From Leptobrachium leishanense (taxonomy: Eukaryota; Chordata; Amphibia; Anura; Megophryidae), in assembly GCA_009667805.1 (NCBI GenBank), contig CM019064.1, forward strand, positions 108,226,328 to 108,290,327: a stretch of 64,000 bases of DNA, read 5' to 3'. The first letter of the stretch is position 1. Every line of letters begins with the position of its first letter. This document shows positions 1 to 12,064 of the stretch, one piece after another. A program made the translations under genes and the position numbers. Under the pieces are notes generated by a model, which made no database searches, was not told the origin of the DNA, and was given only the letters and a program-made list of their open reading frames with translations.

Positions 1-430
1 CCCCATTTTAGCTCCATATTAAGGGGCAGGTGCTGATTCAACAGCCTGTCCCATAATGCAGCGCTAAGCCCCTGGATACTTGTGGCAGCGCTAGCATGCT
101 GCCGCAGCTATCCCCTCCTGGAGTCCATAGGACTCCATGGAGGCTTGTGCTGTCATTATTGTTTGTGTTTAAATGCTACTGTTATCATTTCTAATATCAT
201 TACTGTGTGTCACTCCATTCTAACCCCCCTCTTACCCTTCCCTGTATCAAATATGTTTAAGATCTGTGAAAAGTTTGAGTGGTCTTTGCCAAACATTACC
301 ATTACATTACACTATTGTCTGCTTGTGCAATCTCTTATCCGATATCTTATGTATTCAGAGAGTGTGATGCTCTGGCTGTGATTAGATGGTACCCTATTTT
401 TTATGTTTGGAAATTAAAATGGGGTATGAC
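1..430. repeat. Fragment of a GC-rich dispersed repeat (family F)
   Basis: The stretch shares the sequence around GGAGTCCATAGGACTCCAT and the GGCAGCGCTAGC-type hairpins with 62328-62990, 2710-2910, 4266-4503 and 37080-37595. It begins outside the window. No coding potential. Probably a non-autonomous DNA element, class unknown. Confidence 0.5.
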
Positions 431-1031
431 CACTGACTAGGGACTGGCTCACTTGAGGACATGGGGGAGGCACCAGGGTGTCATCTTCCATCGGTTTCCA
501 TGTCACTCCTTGTACTGTATACATTTGTCTCATATGTTTCATTAAAGTTTGTCTGATTCACTCTACAAGGAGCTCCAGCTATTGACTGGGTGGGTTTGGG
601 CCAGAATCAGTACTCCTACAAAATATTGATGGCTAGGGGAGCCTACTGCACGTGGAATCCAATCCTGGGTACAGATCCTCACGTTTCCATATAACTATAT
701 AGTTGCCAGATCGGCCATGTTTTCCTGGACACATATGATTTATTTTTGCTGATGGACAGTGCATGAATAATGCAAACTTCTTTCCTGTAGCATATGAATT
801 ATACATTTTGCAGGGCAGCAGTTTTTACTGTGCTCTCCTTACATGAAATAGCAATGTGTCCAGAAACACGTGGCTGATTTGGCAAACATTTATCTATCTA
901 TCTACAGGAGAGTGTCACCCAGTTTAGCGCCTCCTGATACAAAGTAGAAAATCACAAATTAAAAAGTGCAATGTGCAGCCAAGACTGGGGTTGATACAAC
1001 CATGATCCTAAAAGAAGTTGTCAGGAAGTGT
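431..1031. other. No recognised feature
   Basis: AT-rich intronic DNA. The only visible element is a short tract of TATC repeats at about 892-903. Confidence 0.6.
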
Positions 1032-1935
1032 AAACACAGCAACAAAAATAACCCCTAATGGCGCCATATAATAAACTATCGCAATAGAGTGACAATGCCT
1101 GTCAGACTCATGTAGTACACCACCAAAAAGTGATCACATATACATGAAATAAATACTTATATTTTCTGCAGTTCATCTTTCATTTGATCATGGGAAATAT
1201 GCAAAAAAGAAAGAATAGGACATAGTGCAAATATTGTCTCTCAATATAAAAACTGTCTTATAGTAATCGAATGTGACTATTTGATTTCAGAATCACCTTG
1301 CTCAGAGCCTGTTATAAAGCTGGCCCAGTAATATTAGTAGCGAGCCTGTATCAGTGGTACCCCCATTCCCTAACCGGTTACTTCCTTCCTCTGTGGTATC
1401 CTTTGAATAGGTACAGAACATCAGATGCTAGGAGTTCCCCTATGGATGCCAAACTTTGGTGTCCTCCAGCGTATGGCCCCTTGCCATACATAAGTCCCGA
1501 TATGCAGCAGGAAAGAGGCAGAAAAGGGGGGGGGTAACTGGGTGTAAGGGGTATCAATCAGCTTGAGGCCACTATATGAGGCAGAAAGCTGTATACTTAA
1601 AAAATAATTTATTAAAAGACAAATGGATAAAACACGTGAATAAAATAAAATATAACCCCAATGGTTCTCCCTGTAGTACAAACTATTCCTGAGACGCGTT
1701 TTGCCAGAGTCACTTATGGCTTCTACTCAGTCCATAGCTCCCTTAAATATAATGTGTCCTGTTATTTTTTTTGCATATTTCCCATGATTGAATGAAAGAT
1801 GAACTGCAGAAAATATAAGTATTTTTTTATGTATATGTGATCACCTTTTGTTGGTGTACTATATGAGTCTGTCGAGCATTGTCACTCATTTGCAATAATT
1901 TATTATATTGCACCATTTGGGGTTATTCTTGCTTC
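1032..1935. repeat. Long inverted repeat with a hammerhead-like spacer
   Basis: The sequence at about 1032-1207 returns as reverse complement at about 1766-1935 (the GATCATGGGAAATATGCA stretch and the GCAGTTCATCTTTCAT stretch are shared). The spacer carries a hammerhead-like hairpin at 1691-1730. The layout resembles the more perfect palindromes at 4559, 30772 and 31360. Confidence 0.65.
1691..1730 (-). ncRNA. Hammerhead-like motif, degenerate
   Basis: The minus strand reads CTGAGTAGAAGCC, a loop, GGC, then AAAACGCGTC. The GCC/GGC stem is intact and an outer CTGAG/CTCAG pairing is possible. The core departs from CUGANGA and GAAA, so it is probably inactive. Confidence 0.4.
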
Positions 1936-2709
1936 TCTCTCTCTATATCTTCATATTTTTATCTTTCTGTATTCTTACTGTATAGTTGCGCTACAATTTC
2001 TAATTAAACCCTTAACAACAAAAAATGTAGGGTGCATCTTTACCTGTTCAAAATCATGGGGAATGATTTAGAAATATATACTGAAAAATTGCAACTTGAC
2101 CATATACTCATAGAGAACTGTCAAGTAGATCTGTCAAGTTCGTGCTGCTAAAAGTGGTGGCATTAGGGAGGTTAACTTATAATTAGTTAACCACATTTAT
2201 CCTGCACCAGTGGAAACGCAACCCTGATAAAAAGAAAACAGTCATTAAATACATTTTTTTATAAAGAACGCTCTGCAGTCTCAACCTTCTCTGATGGAAA
2301 TGTACATGACTTGTAGGATATTTGCTGATTTCACTCTTGCTCAAGTCATTTGAAGGTGTAGCTGGGACATTTCTAAAGATTTATTACCCTGAGCTGCAGC
2401 ATTGCTTGGTAAGGCTCTACATATCATGGCTTGACATGATGTTAATATTTTAAGACTCTATAAATCTCTATTGATAGGTTTCCCTCCTTTGACTTTCTTA
2501 CAGTTTGATTATATGTACAGTATCTTTTTTCTTCCTTTAGGCTTTGAGTAGGTTTATGAATTTATAGGAATAATAATTAAATGTTCTCACATTACTCAAT
2601 TGCACCCCTAGTTAGAACAGTTATTTGGAAGATAAAATGATATGGCAACTAAATACAATTCACATAATAACACCTGCTAGGGTTCATCACAATTGAGTGA
2701 AAGTCCTTG
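1936..2709. other. No recognised feature
   Basis: AT-rich intronic DNA with no long open frame, repeat end or duplication that I could identify. Confidence 0.55.
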
Positions 2710-3120
2710 GGCCTTATTGGGCTAAAACTAAGGGGAAAAATTAGCGTTTGTTAATTTCCCCTTTGCCTCCCGGTTTCACCATTGGATTACGAGGCAGGTG
2801 CGAAGTCCAGCAGCCTGCTCTGTAGCGGCCACTAAGCTCGAAGCTAGCGCGCCATCCCGAGTGTCACGTACACGCCTCCATTCCGGAGGACATGTGACGC
2901 GGCGAAGTACAGGCAGGGTTAAAAATCACTACCCATCTGCACTAGACCCTGAATAATGACTACGTCACAAACAATCCCCCTGCACGCAATTGCCTAGTTG
3001 TCATGCAACGACTTCGCTCCAGAAGTGCGAGTGATGCCATTGAAGTGGACGCAGGGTTAAAAATCACTATCTGTCTGCACTAGACCCAGAATAATGACTA
3101 CGTTTCACACAATCCATGTC
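2710..3120. repeat. Family F fragment and a 138-bp spaced direct repeat
   Basis: About 2760-2890 resembles 62390-62500 (TGGATTACGAGGCAGG, then the GCTAGCGCG block). The segment GCAGGGTTAAAAATCACTA at about 2914 recurs at about 3052 with about 70 bp of similarity each, a tandem duplication of about 138 bp. Confidence 0.5.
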
Positions 3121-4065
3121 CCCCCCACTTCCCTTGTAGTCTATTAACACTGCCACCACAGATCTCCGTTATAGGTGTACCCCAGATGCCTAATCTCTAA
3201 ACCAGAATGGACTTGAGACACTGGTTATGCACCCCAAGACAGAAACCAGTTCAAATGACTGACTTCACCCCAACTCACGTTTGGTAGATTGGTCCGAGCT
3301 AAAATAATTCCTGGGATAATCCAGCCTCTCCAGGTAGCGAGTTCTTATATCAGAGGCAAAATTTGATAATTTTTATATTTATTATGACGAAAACTGTCAC
3401 AGGCGCATGGAACAAGATATTACAATTAATAGTTACACACACAAGCAGAGAAATAAAAAGGAGATAAACCGCAGATTCTAGTTACTTACAATACAAGCTA
3501 GACGATCAGCCGCCAGGGGGGGGCTCTAGAAGGAGATGGCAATATTCCTAAATTTTTTCAATTGACCCCCCAAACAATAAGCAATGATCCTGGCTTGGGT
3601 CCCAGAATTTATACACTCATGCTTTAGACGAACCTCATAACAGAGGTTGGGTGGTCCACCCACTTCTGTTAATACGTGGGTATGCTCAGTTCACTTCTTA
3701 TTTTATTTAATTCAAAGGTATCATAACAATTATCAAAAGATTGTCTCTAGCTATGACAGGGCATATTTGCTTCTTATGAAACGCCCTTTTGGCCACGGCG
3801 GTGCCGCTCCGACTGGCTTTTCCCCTCGATATGAGCTAGCTTGCCCCCCCCCACTGAGCAGACCAAATGGGCAATTTCCCACATCCTGCAGCCCACATTT
3901 ATCACTCACACCTTCCAGGGCTTCAAAGGAGAGCTTAATGAACAAGCCAACAGGCTTGCCTAGGCAGTAGCGTTGTATCTCAATTTTATATACAAGAAAT
4001 ATGAATGATTGTTAACATCACACAATGTATGACCAGCTATCCTGGTCACACTGAGCATCCCCTCC
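3121..4065. other. Unassigned stretch interrupting family F
   Basis: About 0.9 kb of unique-looking DNA with two short C-rich runs. It separates family F sequence on the left from family F sequence at 4258 onward, so it may be an insertion such as an old LTR. I found no convincing ends. Confidence 0.35.
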
Positions 4066-4073
4066 ATCTAGTC

Positions 4074-4257
4074 CAGTGGTCCCCAACCCAGGCCCTCAGG
4101 GCCCACTAACAGGCCAGGTTTGCCAGATATCTGAAGCACAGCACAGGTGTTATGATTTGCTGCTCAGTGATTGCAGGATTCAGTCTGCATTTCCCCAAGG
4201 TGATCTGCAAAATCTGGCCTGTTAGTGGGCCCTGAGGGCCTGGGTTGGGGACCACTG
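4074..4257. mobile_element. hAT MITE with exact 8-bp duplication
   Basis: A 184-bp element with terminal inverted repeats beginning CAGTGGTCCCCAACCC and ending with the near-complement GGGTTGGGGACCACTG. It is flanked on both sides by ATCTAGTC (4066-4073 and 4258-4265). An 8-bp duplication and CAGTG termini are typical of hAT elements. It shares its core with the copy at 20487-20667. It has no coding capacity. Confidence 0.9.
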
Positions 4258-4265
4258 ATCTAGTC

Positions 4266-4503
4266 CATAGAACTCCATGAAAGCTTCTGCTGCCGGGTCA
4301 CATGACCGTCAGGATCTCACCTCTCGCGAGATCCTGCTGGTCGGCGGAGTGAGACAGAGGACTTTGTCTCGCCGCGGGATGAGAGGTGAGTATTTGATTT
4401 TTAGGGTGCTTTTAAACTGCTGCTGATTGTGCAGCAGCGGAATCAGTTAGCAGCAGCTCAGATCTGGTGTTAACTTTTTCAGTTAGCGACAGATCTAAGT
4501 AAC
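4266..4503. repeat. Family F fragment, left of the nested L2 insertion
   Basis: Shares the CCATAGAACTCCATG block, the CTCGCGAGATC palindrome and the GAGGTGAGTAT segment with 62510-62710. The family resumes at about 7320, after the nested insertions. Confidence 0.55.
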
Positions 4504-5288
4504 TATTATTATTCTTATTATTTATAATATATTAAGCACCAGCACATTCCGCTATGTGAAAAAAACCTAAAAGGTGAGTGTATAGGCGCTAGATATTATA
4601 GTAGATCAATATAAATTGCAGCTCACCAGATGAGTGTATCCTCCACTCCTAGCTAATTGTAGATATTATACCAAGGTATATGGGAGGGCATATAAACATA
4701 TATACAGTAAAATATAATATGGCAAATAAATATCACCAAATGGATAGTTGGTTTAGTCACAGATGAATGAATAGTCCGTGAGTCCTACAAATAAGAAGAA
4801 GAGAAGACCATCGCGCAGTATATACTGTTGGAATGAATTAGCACACACAGCTTGTATATGGCACTCACAAACGAGGAGTCTTCAAGACACCAAATGTACG
4901 CCTTTAAGTCACTTATGGGGGACTCCCCCCATGCACCGATTCCTTTCTCTGTGATGATAGGTGTATCTCAAAAGGAGAAAGAAGTATACATAGTACAGTT
5001 CTGTAGTCCAAAGATACATTTATGTAAAAAAGAGAGACACACTCACGTGTTCTAGAACCTCCTTTATAGGTGGTTCTGTAGTGGCGCCTAGGACCTCTTA
5101 TCACCTGAGGGGGTCCCACCTCGTAACTCCTGATCGAATCCAAAATCCGCCAAACTTGATAATAAATTCGTAACTCCTGTTCACTTGAAGAAAATCAAAG
5201 TGTATTAGGAGGAAAAAAAGTAAATGAAATGGGGAAACTAAAAAATAATTACATTTAAAAAGATTTATTGCAAATTAAACACCGAAAA

Positions 5289-5319
5289 GCGTTTTGCCCG
5301 CTACTGCAGGCCTTATCAA
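5289..5319 (-). ncRNA. Hammerhead-like motif, left of the palindrome centre
   Basis: The minus strand reads TTGATAA, GGCC hairpin, GGGC, then AAAACGC. The stem (GCC/GGGC type) pairs; the GAAAC box is changed to AAAAC. Mirror partner of 5330-5360. Confidence 0.5.
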
Positions 5320-5329
5320 TCGGATCCAA

Positions 5330-5360
5330 TTGATAAGGCCTGCAGTAGTGGGCGAAACTC
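5330..5360 (+). ncRNA. Hammerhead-like motif, right of the palindrome centre
   Basis: Reads TTGATAA, a GGCC...GGGC hairpin, then GAAAC. It keeps the GAAAC box that the left copy has lost. Confidence 0.5.
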
Positions 5361-5394
5361 ATTTCGGTGTTTTACGTGCAATAAATCTTTTTAA

Positions 5395-6559
5395 ACCCTT
5401 AGTGACCGGGCGGTTTTACACAAATCCGTCCTTTAGTGACCGATGCTGTTATTACTTTTCTGCGCTGTTAGTGTTTAGGTCAAATTTTCCTTACTCGTTT
5501 ATTCAACCCACACATATTATACACCCTTTTTCCCGCCATTAAATGGACTTTCTAGAAATACCATTATTTCCATCATATCGAATAATTTACTATAAAAAAA
5601 ATATGAAATATGATGAAAAAAATGGTAAAAACACACTTTTTCGTAATCTAATCCCCAAAATCTACAACCACCAAAAAAGACCCCAGCTAAATAGTTTCAA
5701 AATTTTGTCCCGAGACTAGAAATACCCAATTTTTACATGTTTTTGCTTTTAACCCCTTCACTGCTGAGCCAGTTCACCTATGTGCGCTGCGCTCATTCTG
5801 ACCATTTTGTGCTAATTATTTTGAGATGACAGCCTAGGTCCTATTTTATTAAAACCCCCCCAGACAAAAAAAACTTTAATAAAAAATCATTTTTTTATCT
5901 TATTTAATTTTTTTTTGTAAGACCATGATCAGGCCTTTCAATTTTCAAATGATGTCAAATATGACCATCTAGCTGCCATGGATCGGGAGATAAGGGGATC
6001 CTAAGGATCCCCCTATCTCTACATGGCAGCTAGATGGTTAGCTGGCCCGCTGACATCCTCACACATATGGTGACGTTGTCAGTGGGTGGGGGGGACCTGG
6101 AGGCTTGGCTCACATCCAAGATGTCAGCCCCCCCTCCAGGTTCAAATCGCGTTTTGGCGCCAATTAGCGCCGAAAAGTGATTCGGCTGCGAAATGGTTAA
6201 TGCTATATACCGCTGAAAAGGGGAGACTCTCCCCTTTCCAGCAGTGCAAAAAGCATCTCCCTAGCTTCAATGGTTGGGGAGATAGAGGGCTCCGAAGGAG
6301 CCACCCTCCCCTCCATTGATTTGAATGGGAGCACCTGCTGATGACGTCACCACGCAGCGTGGCGACGTCATCAACCTCGCCGGCCCATGTAAATCACATG
6401 GGCAGGCTTCCTCCCTGCCAGATCGCCGAGGGATCCAGCGAGGGAGGTAAGTATCGGGCGGGAGGGGGGTTAGGCGCCACTGACGTACCCTGTACGTCCG
6501 CGGGTCTAAGGGAGACCCGTGGACAGGACGTACAGGGTACGTCAGTGGTTCTTAAGGGG
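5395..6559. mobile_element. TTAA-flanked piggyBac-like MITE, copy 1
   Basis: A 1165-bp insert between TTAA at 5391-5394 and TTAA at 6560-6563. Ends are ACCCTTAGTGACC and, on the other strand, CCCCTTAAGAACCACTGACG. The uninterrupted sister arm of the host palindrome (about 5250, AAAATTTAAATG-type site) shows a single TTAA, which proves precise insertion. TTAA duplication with CCC termini is typical of piggyBac. An internal CCCCTTCACTGCTGAGCC block (5753) repeats the end sequence of copies 3 and 4. Only short chance frames are present. Confidence 0.85.
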
Positions 6560-7310
6560 TTAAATGTAATTATTTTTTAGTTTCCCCATTTTATTTACTT
6601 TTTTTCCTCCCAATATACTTTGATTTTCTTCAAGTGAACAGGAGTTACGAATTTATTATCAGGTTTGGCGGATTTTGGATTCGATCAGGAGTTACGAGGT
6701 GGGACCCCCTCAGGTGATAAGAGGTCCTAGGCGCCACTACAGAACCACCTATAAAGGAGGTTCTAGAACACGTGAGTGTGTCTCTCCTTTTTACATAAAT
6801 GTATCTTTGGACTACAGAACTGTACTATGTATCCTTCTTTCTCCTTTTGAGATACACCTATCATCACAGAAAAAGGAATCGGTGCATGGGAGGAGTCCCC
6901 CATAAGAGACTTAAAGGCGTACATTTGGTGTCTTGAAGACTCCTTGTTTGTGAGTGCCATATACAAGCTGTGTGTGCTTATTCATTCCAACAGTATATAC
7001 TGCGCGATGGTCTTCTCTTCTTCTTATTTGTAGGACTCACGGACTATTCATTCATCTGTGACTAAACCAACTATCCATTTGGTGATATTTATTTGCCATA
7101 TTATATTTTACTGTATATATGTTTATATGCCCTCCCATATACCTTGGTATAATATCTACATTCCGCTATGTGCTATACAAAGGTGCAATGGGTAAAGACA
7201 GGGCAATTCTACAATACATACAGGAGGCAGGTCAGTATTCCTGCCAGCAGATACAGGAGGACATGAGGGTCCTATTTCCGTGGGAAAATACAAACTAGCA
7301 TTACGACCTT

Positions 7311-7560
7311 GTGATTCGAACGTAGGTTAATCTCTGCTTGCACTTTCTGCTTCCCATGTTAAGTATAGGGAGAGCAAATTACAGTAAGCTCGCACGAAAA
7401 AGTGCTAATACTGGGTTAAAAAACTCATTAGCGGACCAGAGGTGATCTGTGTGGAGCGCTATTATTTCTTTTTAAGCTAGCATTAAGTGAGCGCTAGCGT
7501 TAGCTTGAAGGAGGTGATAGGGCCGACACAATCCTTGTGATATTGCCTGTTCTCAGGGCA
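7311..7560. repeat. Family F fragment, right of the nested L2 insertion
   Basis: Shares TTCCCATGTTAAGTATAGGG and the following CAGTAAGCTCGC box with 62870-62920. This indicates that family F is the outer layer of the nest. Confidence 0.5.
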
Positions 7561-7841
7561 CACGTAAACATTGCTCACTCTTACAGAGTCTGTGACTGCA
7601 AAATTAAATTATCCTAAAAAATTTGTTATCATATTTTCAGAATTCAGCATCAAAGGCTTTATTTTAAAAATGTTGTATAAAGAGTGCAAAATATCTGCAT
7701 TGTACATTATATATCCTGAATAACCATTATAATAACATACCGAATTCAGTTTGCTCACTTTTACATTACATTTGATAAAAACCTCATTGTATCATATACC
7801 TGAACTGGCTCTTTGCAGTTACATTTGTTTAGCTATATTAA

Positions 7842-8855
7842 CCTCATAGTGACCGGGCGGTTTTAGGAACCACTGTCCAAAAGTGCCCGCTGCTGTTTTT
7901 ATCTTTCTGCGCTGTTTGTGTTTAGGTCAAATTTTCCTCTTACTCGTTTATGCAACCCACATATATTATATACCATTTTTCCCGCCATTAAAAGGACTTT
8001 ATAAAAATTACATTATTTCCATCATATTGTAGAATTTACTACGATTTTTTTTTTAAATATAATGAAAAAATGGAAAAAAACACACTGTTTCAAAAGTTAA
8101 TCCCCAAAATCTAAATAGTTTAAAAATTTTGTCCTGAGATTAGAAATATGCTTTTGCTTTTTAACCCCTTCACTGCTGAGCCATTTCACGTCTGTGCGCT
8201 GTGCTCATTTTGACCGTTTTATACTCGTCATGTTTAATTACCAATTTAAGTCCAATTTATTAAACCACCCAAACAAAATAGGAAAAAAAAAATGTAATTA
8301 TTATTTTTAATTTTTTTAAATTTACTTTTATACCAAACCTAGTCATGTTTGGTTTCCAAACGAACCCCCTATCTCCACTAGGCAGCTAAGGGGTTAACCG
8401 GCCCATTGACATCATCGCACATATGGTGACAATGTCAGTGGGTGGGGGGTGACCCAGAGGTTTGGCTGACATCATCAGCCACTTCCAGGATTGAATCGCG
8501 ATCCAGTACCTAAGGGATTAAAGAGATGTCTGCTGAAAATGGGAGATTCTCCCCTTTCCAGTGGTAACATCCTTTTTTTCCTAAATGGAGCCGTTTGGGA
8601 GGGAGAGGGCTCCAAAGGAACCCCCCCTCCTCTTTCCGAAACTCCACTATAGCACCGGGGTTGCCTGGCAATGACATCATCATGCACGATGATGTGGCAG
8701 ACTCCAGTCTTGCCAGACCGCCAAGGGAATCTGGCCAGAGAGGTGAGTATAGGCAGGGATGGAGGTTAGACAGCCGTGACGTACATAGTACGTCCGCGGT
8801 CGTTAAGGGGATTTCCCCACAGGACGTAGTATGTAAGTCAGCGGTCGGGAAGGGG
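7842..8855. mobile_element. TTAA-flanked piggyBac-like MITE, copy 2
   Basis: A 1014-bp relative of copy 1: it starts CCTCATAGTGACCGGGCGG after TTAA (7838-7841) and ends AAGGGG before CTAA (8856-8859), a decayed TTAA. The internal order is the same (an AGTGACC end, an A-rich middle, CCCCTTCACTGCTGAGCC at about 8164, then hairpin-rich GC sequence). Confidence 0.75.
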
Positions 8856-8859
8856 CTAA

Positions 8860-10361
8860 AGTACATCTAACATGGAGAAAATAAAAAGTGGATGTACTAG
8901 TAGTGGTCATATTTTTAAGATATTATTGATTTTATTTTCCTATTTGAGAATATGCTATATAAAAGTAACATGCAAAAACACAGACTGAAATAATTTCGAT
9001 CTTTATCATAATTAGAGTTTAATCAATCAGTGGCTCTAGGTTCCATGACACGACAGGAAATGTAAAACGTCTGAATAAACCCCAATTAGTGCAGAATAGA
9101 TTTTCTGTGGAGTTGAAAAAAACAATGTAAAATAATTTGTCAAATGGGAGAAATTAGTATTTTAAATAATTCATTGGAACATCATTTTAAGTATTATATA
9201 CATTTTCTCTTTGTTACTAATTAAAACTATAATTAAAAATTAGGAATAAGATATTAGACCCACGCGTCTTGCAGGGGTAGAAATTAATCGTGGAAAGGTG
9301 ATCAACTGATGATGAGGGATTAACATTTCCTTTCTGCTGCACACTTCTAGAAATCTTTCTATAATGTACTGTATATCTAATGTCTTTCCTTGTTTTACAT
9401 GTGTGCAAATTGGCATCACAGCAAAACTGTAATACACACTTGTATAAAATTTTGTTCCTGACAACACCTTGTCAAGCTTATAATTTTATATTGAAATTCA
9501 TTTTATTTTAATCTACAGACTTTCTAATCAAGGAATAATGTTCACAGGAGACAGATTTGGAAATCGAGTGGCATAATATTTCTGGATTGTTCAAAGCTGA
9601 AGATTGTGTTTTTCCCACTGATAATGGGAAGATGTCTTAAGGTCTTTATCATTCAATAGATATTTTGGGTTTGGCAAAATTCTTGAACACCAATGTGGTT
9701 TATACCAAATAATTTAGTGCTGCAATAGAGAAAGCATGTTATTTTGATTAAAATATTAATATCGTCTTTAAAAAGGACACTCTAATCATGGTGACCTCTT
9801 AATGTAAATTGAATGGGCAAGGTGCCCTTTGCTCCTTCGTCCCTTTCCCCCTTCTCTCAGAATGTTGATTATGTGCTTTGAGTACAGGGTCAAAGCTCAT
9901 CCATCAATGATTTATTAGATACGCACATCTCCTCCTAGATGATTTATTAGATACAGAGAAGATCCTCACATGGCAATTAAAAAGACACTCGAGGAACAAT
10001 ACAACCTATCCAAAGACCAGATAGAAGAGCTTGAGCTGAAGGTGATTACAATTGGTCAACAAATTAGTTTGCACTCCACACCACATCCATACATTCACAT
10101 CTTTTTCATTCAACGTAACTAACATATGATATTGACACAAAAGTCGAACTACATATCCCATGAATCCCAGCTGTATGTTGGTTTAAATGGCTAAGCTCCT
10201 CATCCATAGATCCTGGAGGTTCTCCGGTAATGAAGTTAAGTGTCAGGATTTGCAGCATCTTTATAAGCTTGAAACATTGCAATGCCTTTACATGCCTGTC
10301 CAGTTACTGAACATCACGCACACCTAACAAACTCATAGCATACAGCCAACATACTGTATAT
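8860..10361. other. No recognised feature
   Basis: AT-rich intron. The stretch GATTTATTAGATAC occurs twice at about 9908-9955. Nothing else was identified. Confidence 0.55.
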
Positions 10362-10364
10362 ATT

Positions 10365-11282
10365 CAGGGTTATTCAAAGAGATTCGAAAAGTCACCGCAC
10401 GTTCGGTGACTTTTCGTTCTCTTCAACTCGGTTCGTTTTGCCGATCCCATTTCGGTGACCCTGCGTTGTATTCAGCAAGCACCACAGGGTCCCCGAATTG
10501 CAGGGAAAGGCTGCCGCAAACCTGACGAAAACTAACCGCAAAACCCACCGAATGCACGCCGAAAACCCATAAAAACATCTGGATTAACCATCGAAAAACC
10601 CGAGCAGGAGCCGATCACACGCAGCGAAGCAGCCGAACAGGAGCCGATCACATGCAGCTGAAGCAGCTGAGACCGCAGATGAGGCAGTGAATAAATTAGC
10701 AAAACCATTTGTATGAATGTATGAAAGTGAAAAGCTGTTTGCAAAGAAACTTCTGAGCGAAAATGTCTGAAATTTGCATATGAGGTCCAGGGCTGTTACA
10801 GAAAAAAGAAGTAAACTTAAAAGAAAATCAAAAAAAAAATCGGACTTTTAAAAAAAAAAAAAAAAACAGAAAAAAAATTAAAGTATCCTAAAAAATCTAG
10901 AAATAAAGAGACTCTTTACTGCATAATTTTATAATGAACGGTTTATTAGATATTAAATTAAAACGGGAATATTTTTAACATTGAAGTCTATGGGATTCTC
11001 CTGCATAAACTTGCTGAATTAAACCACCGAATGACAGGGCATTAGGGGAACCTTTCACTGCTGGTTTGTGTTCTCTGAATAGACGAAGCAGTGCTTTTTC
11101 ATGGGGATTTCACTGCCCTCGAACAGGCACCGAACAGGCACCATATGTGCAGGCAATTCGCCAGGATTTGGCGAATTGCCTGCTCTCTGGATAGCCGAAT
11201 TGGCCAGGAAAGGTAACCGAACGCTGATTTTCAGCGTTCGGGTACCTTTCTCAAGCAATTCGGAGCTCTTTGAATAACCCTG
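10365..11282. mobile_element. TIR element with ATT duplication (family GTT)
   Basis: A 918-bp element starting CAGGGTTATTCAAAGAG and ending with the reverse complement CTCTTTGAATAACCCTG, flanked by ATT on both sides. Subterminal inverted sequence built on TTCGGTGA and AATTCGG motifs follows. A 3-bp A/T duplication suggests PIF/Harbinger-like mobilisation. Related ends occur at 30433-30614 and 18799-19059. No transposase frame. Confidence 0.75.
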
Positions 11283-12060
11283 ATTGTCCCAGATATTTTG
11301 TATGTGTTATCAGGGGGAATAAGTGCATTGCAAGGCCAGTTAAAGGTAGTGTTGAGCGTAGAAGGGGGACTTCACCTGACCAGTAAATTCTGCAAAGGGC
11401 CCCAAGATTTCTGATGGCATCCCTGATCAGATATTATAACATGCAAACTCACTTGAACTTTGAGTCGCATGGTATATAGCTGTGTTCTCATTCTGTACCG
11501 ATCTAATGGAGCACACAACTCTGTATTTGTATTTATTTATTCAACAGAATGTTTGTTTTGTGTCGAGCTCATTTTGTTATGCATTGCCTGGATTGCTTCC
11601 TAACCAGCCTGACAACTGGAAATCGTAAACCATTTCTTATAGTATATTTTCGAGTTACAGTTACAAGATAATATAAACATGCAAAATGATGCAATTTAGG
11701 CTCCGTTAAACCTTTCTAACAAAAGATTAGATAGTAAATTCCCTTGGGAAGAGGGTCCTCTAATCCTACTGTATCATCTTTGTTATGTCATGCGTTATTC
11801 AAATGTATTGTTCACTTGTCTTGTACAGCACTGAAAAATCTGCTGGTACTTCATAAATAAAGTATATTGATAATATTGTGATGTGAAGGGATTAAAGAAA
11901 TACTTGGAAACATTCATTCTATTATTTGAATGATTCAGTAACACAAGCTTATAATTTATATATTTTTTAGTTGCCATATACGAGCCTTAATTTATGAAGC
12001 TGACATATGGTCATCATTTTCAAAATTAGTTTTCTGTTATTTACTAATCATGAATTTTTA
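11283..12060. other. No recognised feature
   Basis: AT-rich intron without identifiable repeats. Confidence 0.55.
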
Positions 12061-12064
12061 AAAT

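Larger units (their letters stand above)
4559..7157. mobile_element. Palindromic (inverted dimer) retroelement insert
   Basis: Two arms of about 660 bp are reverse complements: 4665-5319 and 5330-7157 once the MITE at 5395-6559 is removed. The left arm has about 105 extra bp at its outer end. The insert is flanked by a 15-bp direct repeat, ACATTCCGCTATGTG, at 4544-4558 and 7158-7172. Hammerhead-like motifs face each other across the centre (GGATCC). The paired frames ending in CVSLFYINVSLDY are mirror copies of non-coding sequence. The long duplication points to target-primed retrotransposition. Confidence 0.85.
4504..7310 (-). mobile_element. L2-type LINE 3' end, split by a palindromic insert
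   Basis: The minus strand reads a LINE 3' UTR ending in an A/T-rich tail (TAATAATA). The 3' part at 4504-4558 and the upstream part at 7158-7310 match, in order, the tail regions of the LINEs at 42690-42850 and 26554-26720 (GCGGAATGTGCTGG-type box; a GGGTCCTATTTCCGTGGGA box). The element is severely 5'-truncated. The 2.6-kb interruption carries a 15-bp duplication. Confidence 0.7.

Noticed and set aside
4913..6905. Two matching 76-residue frames (MDSIRSYEVGPP...) on opposite strands as a gene pair
   Set aside because: They are mirror copies within the palindrome arms and have no protein family features.
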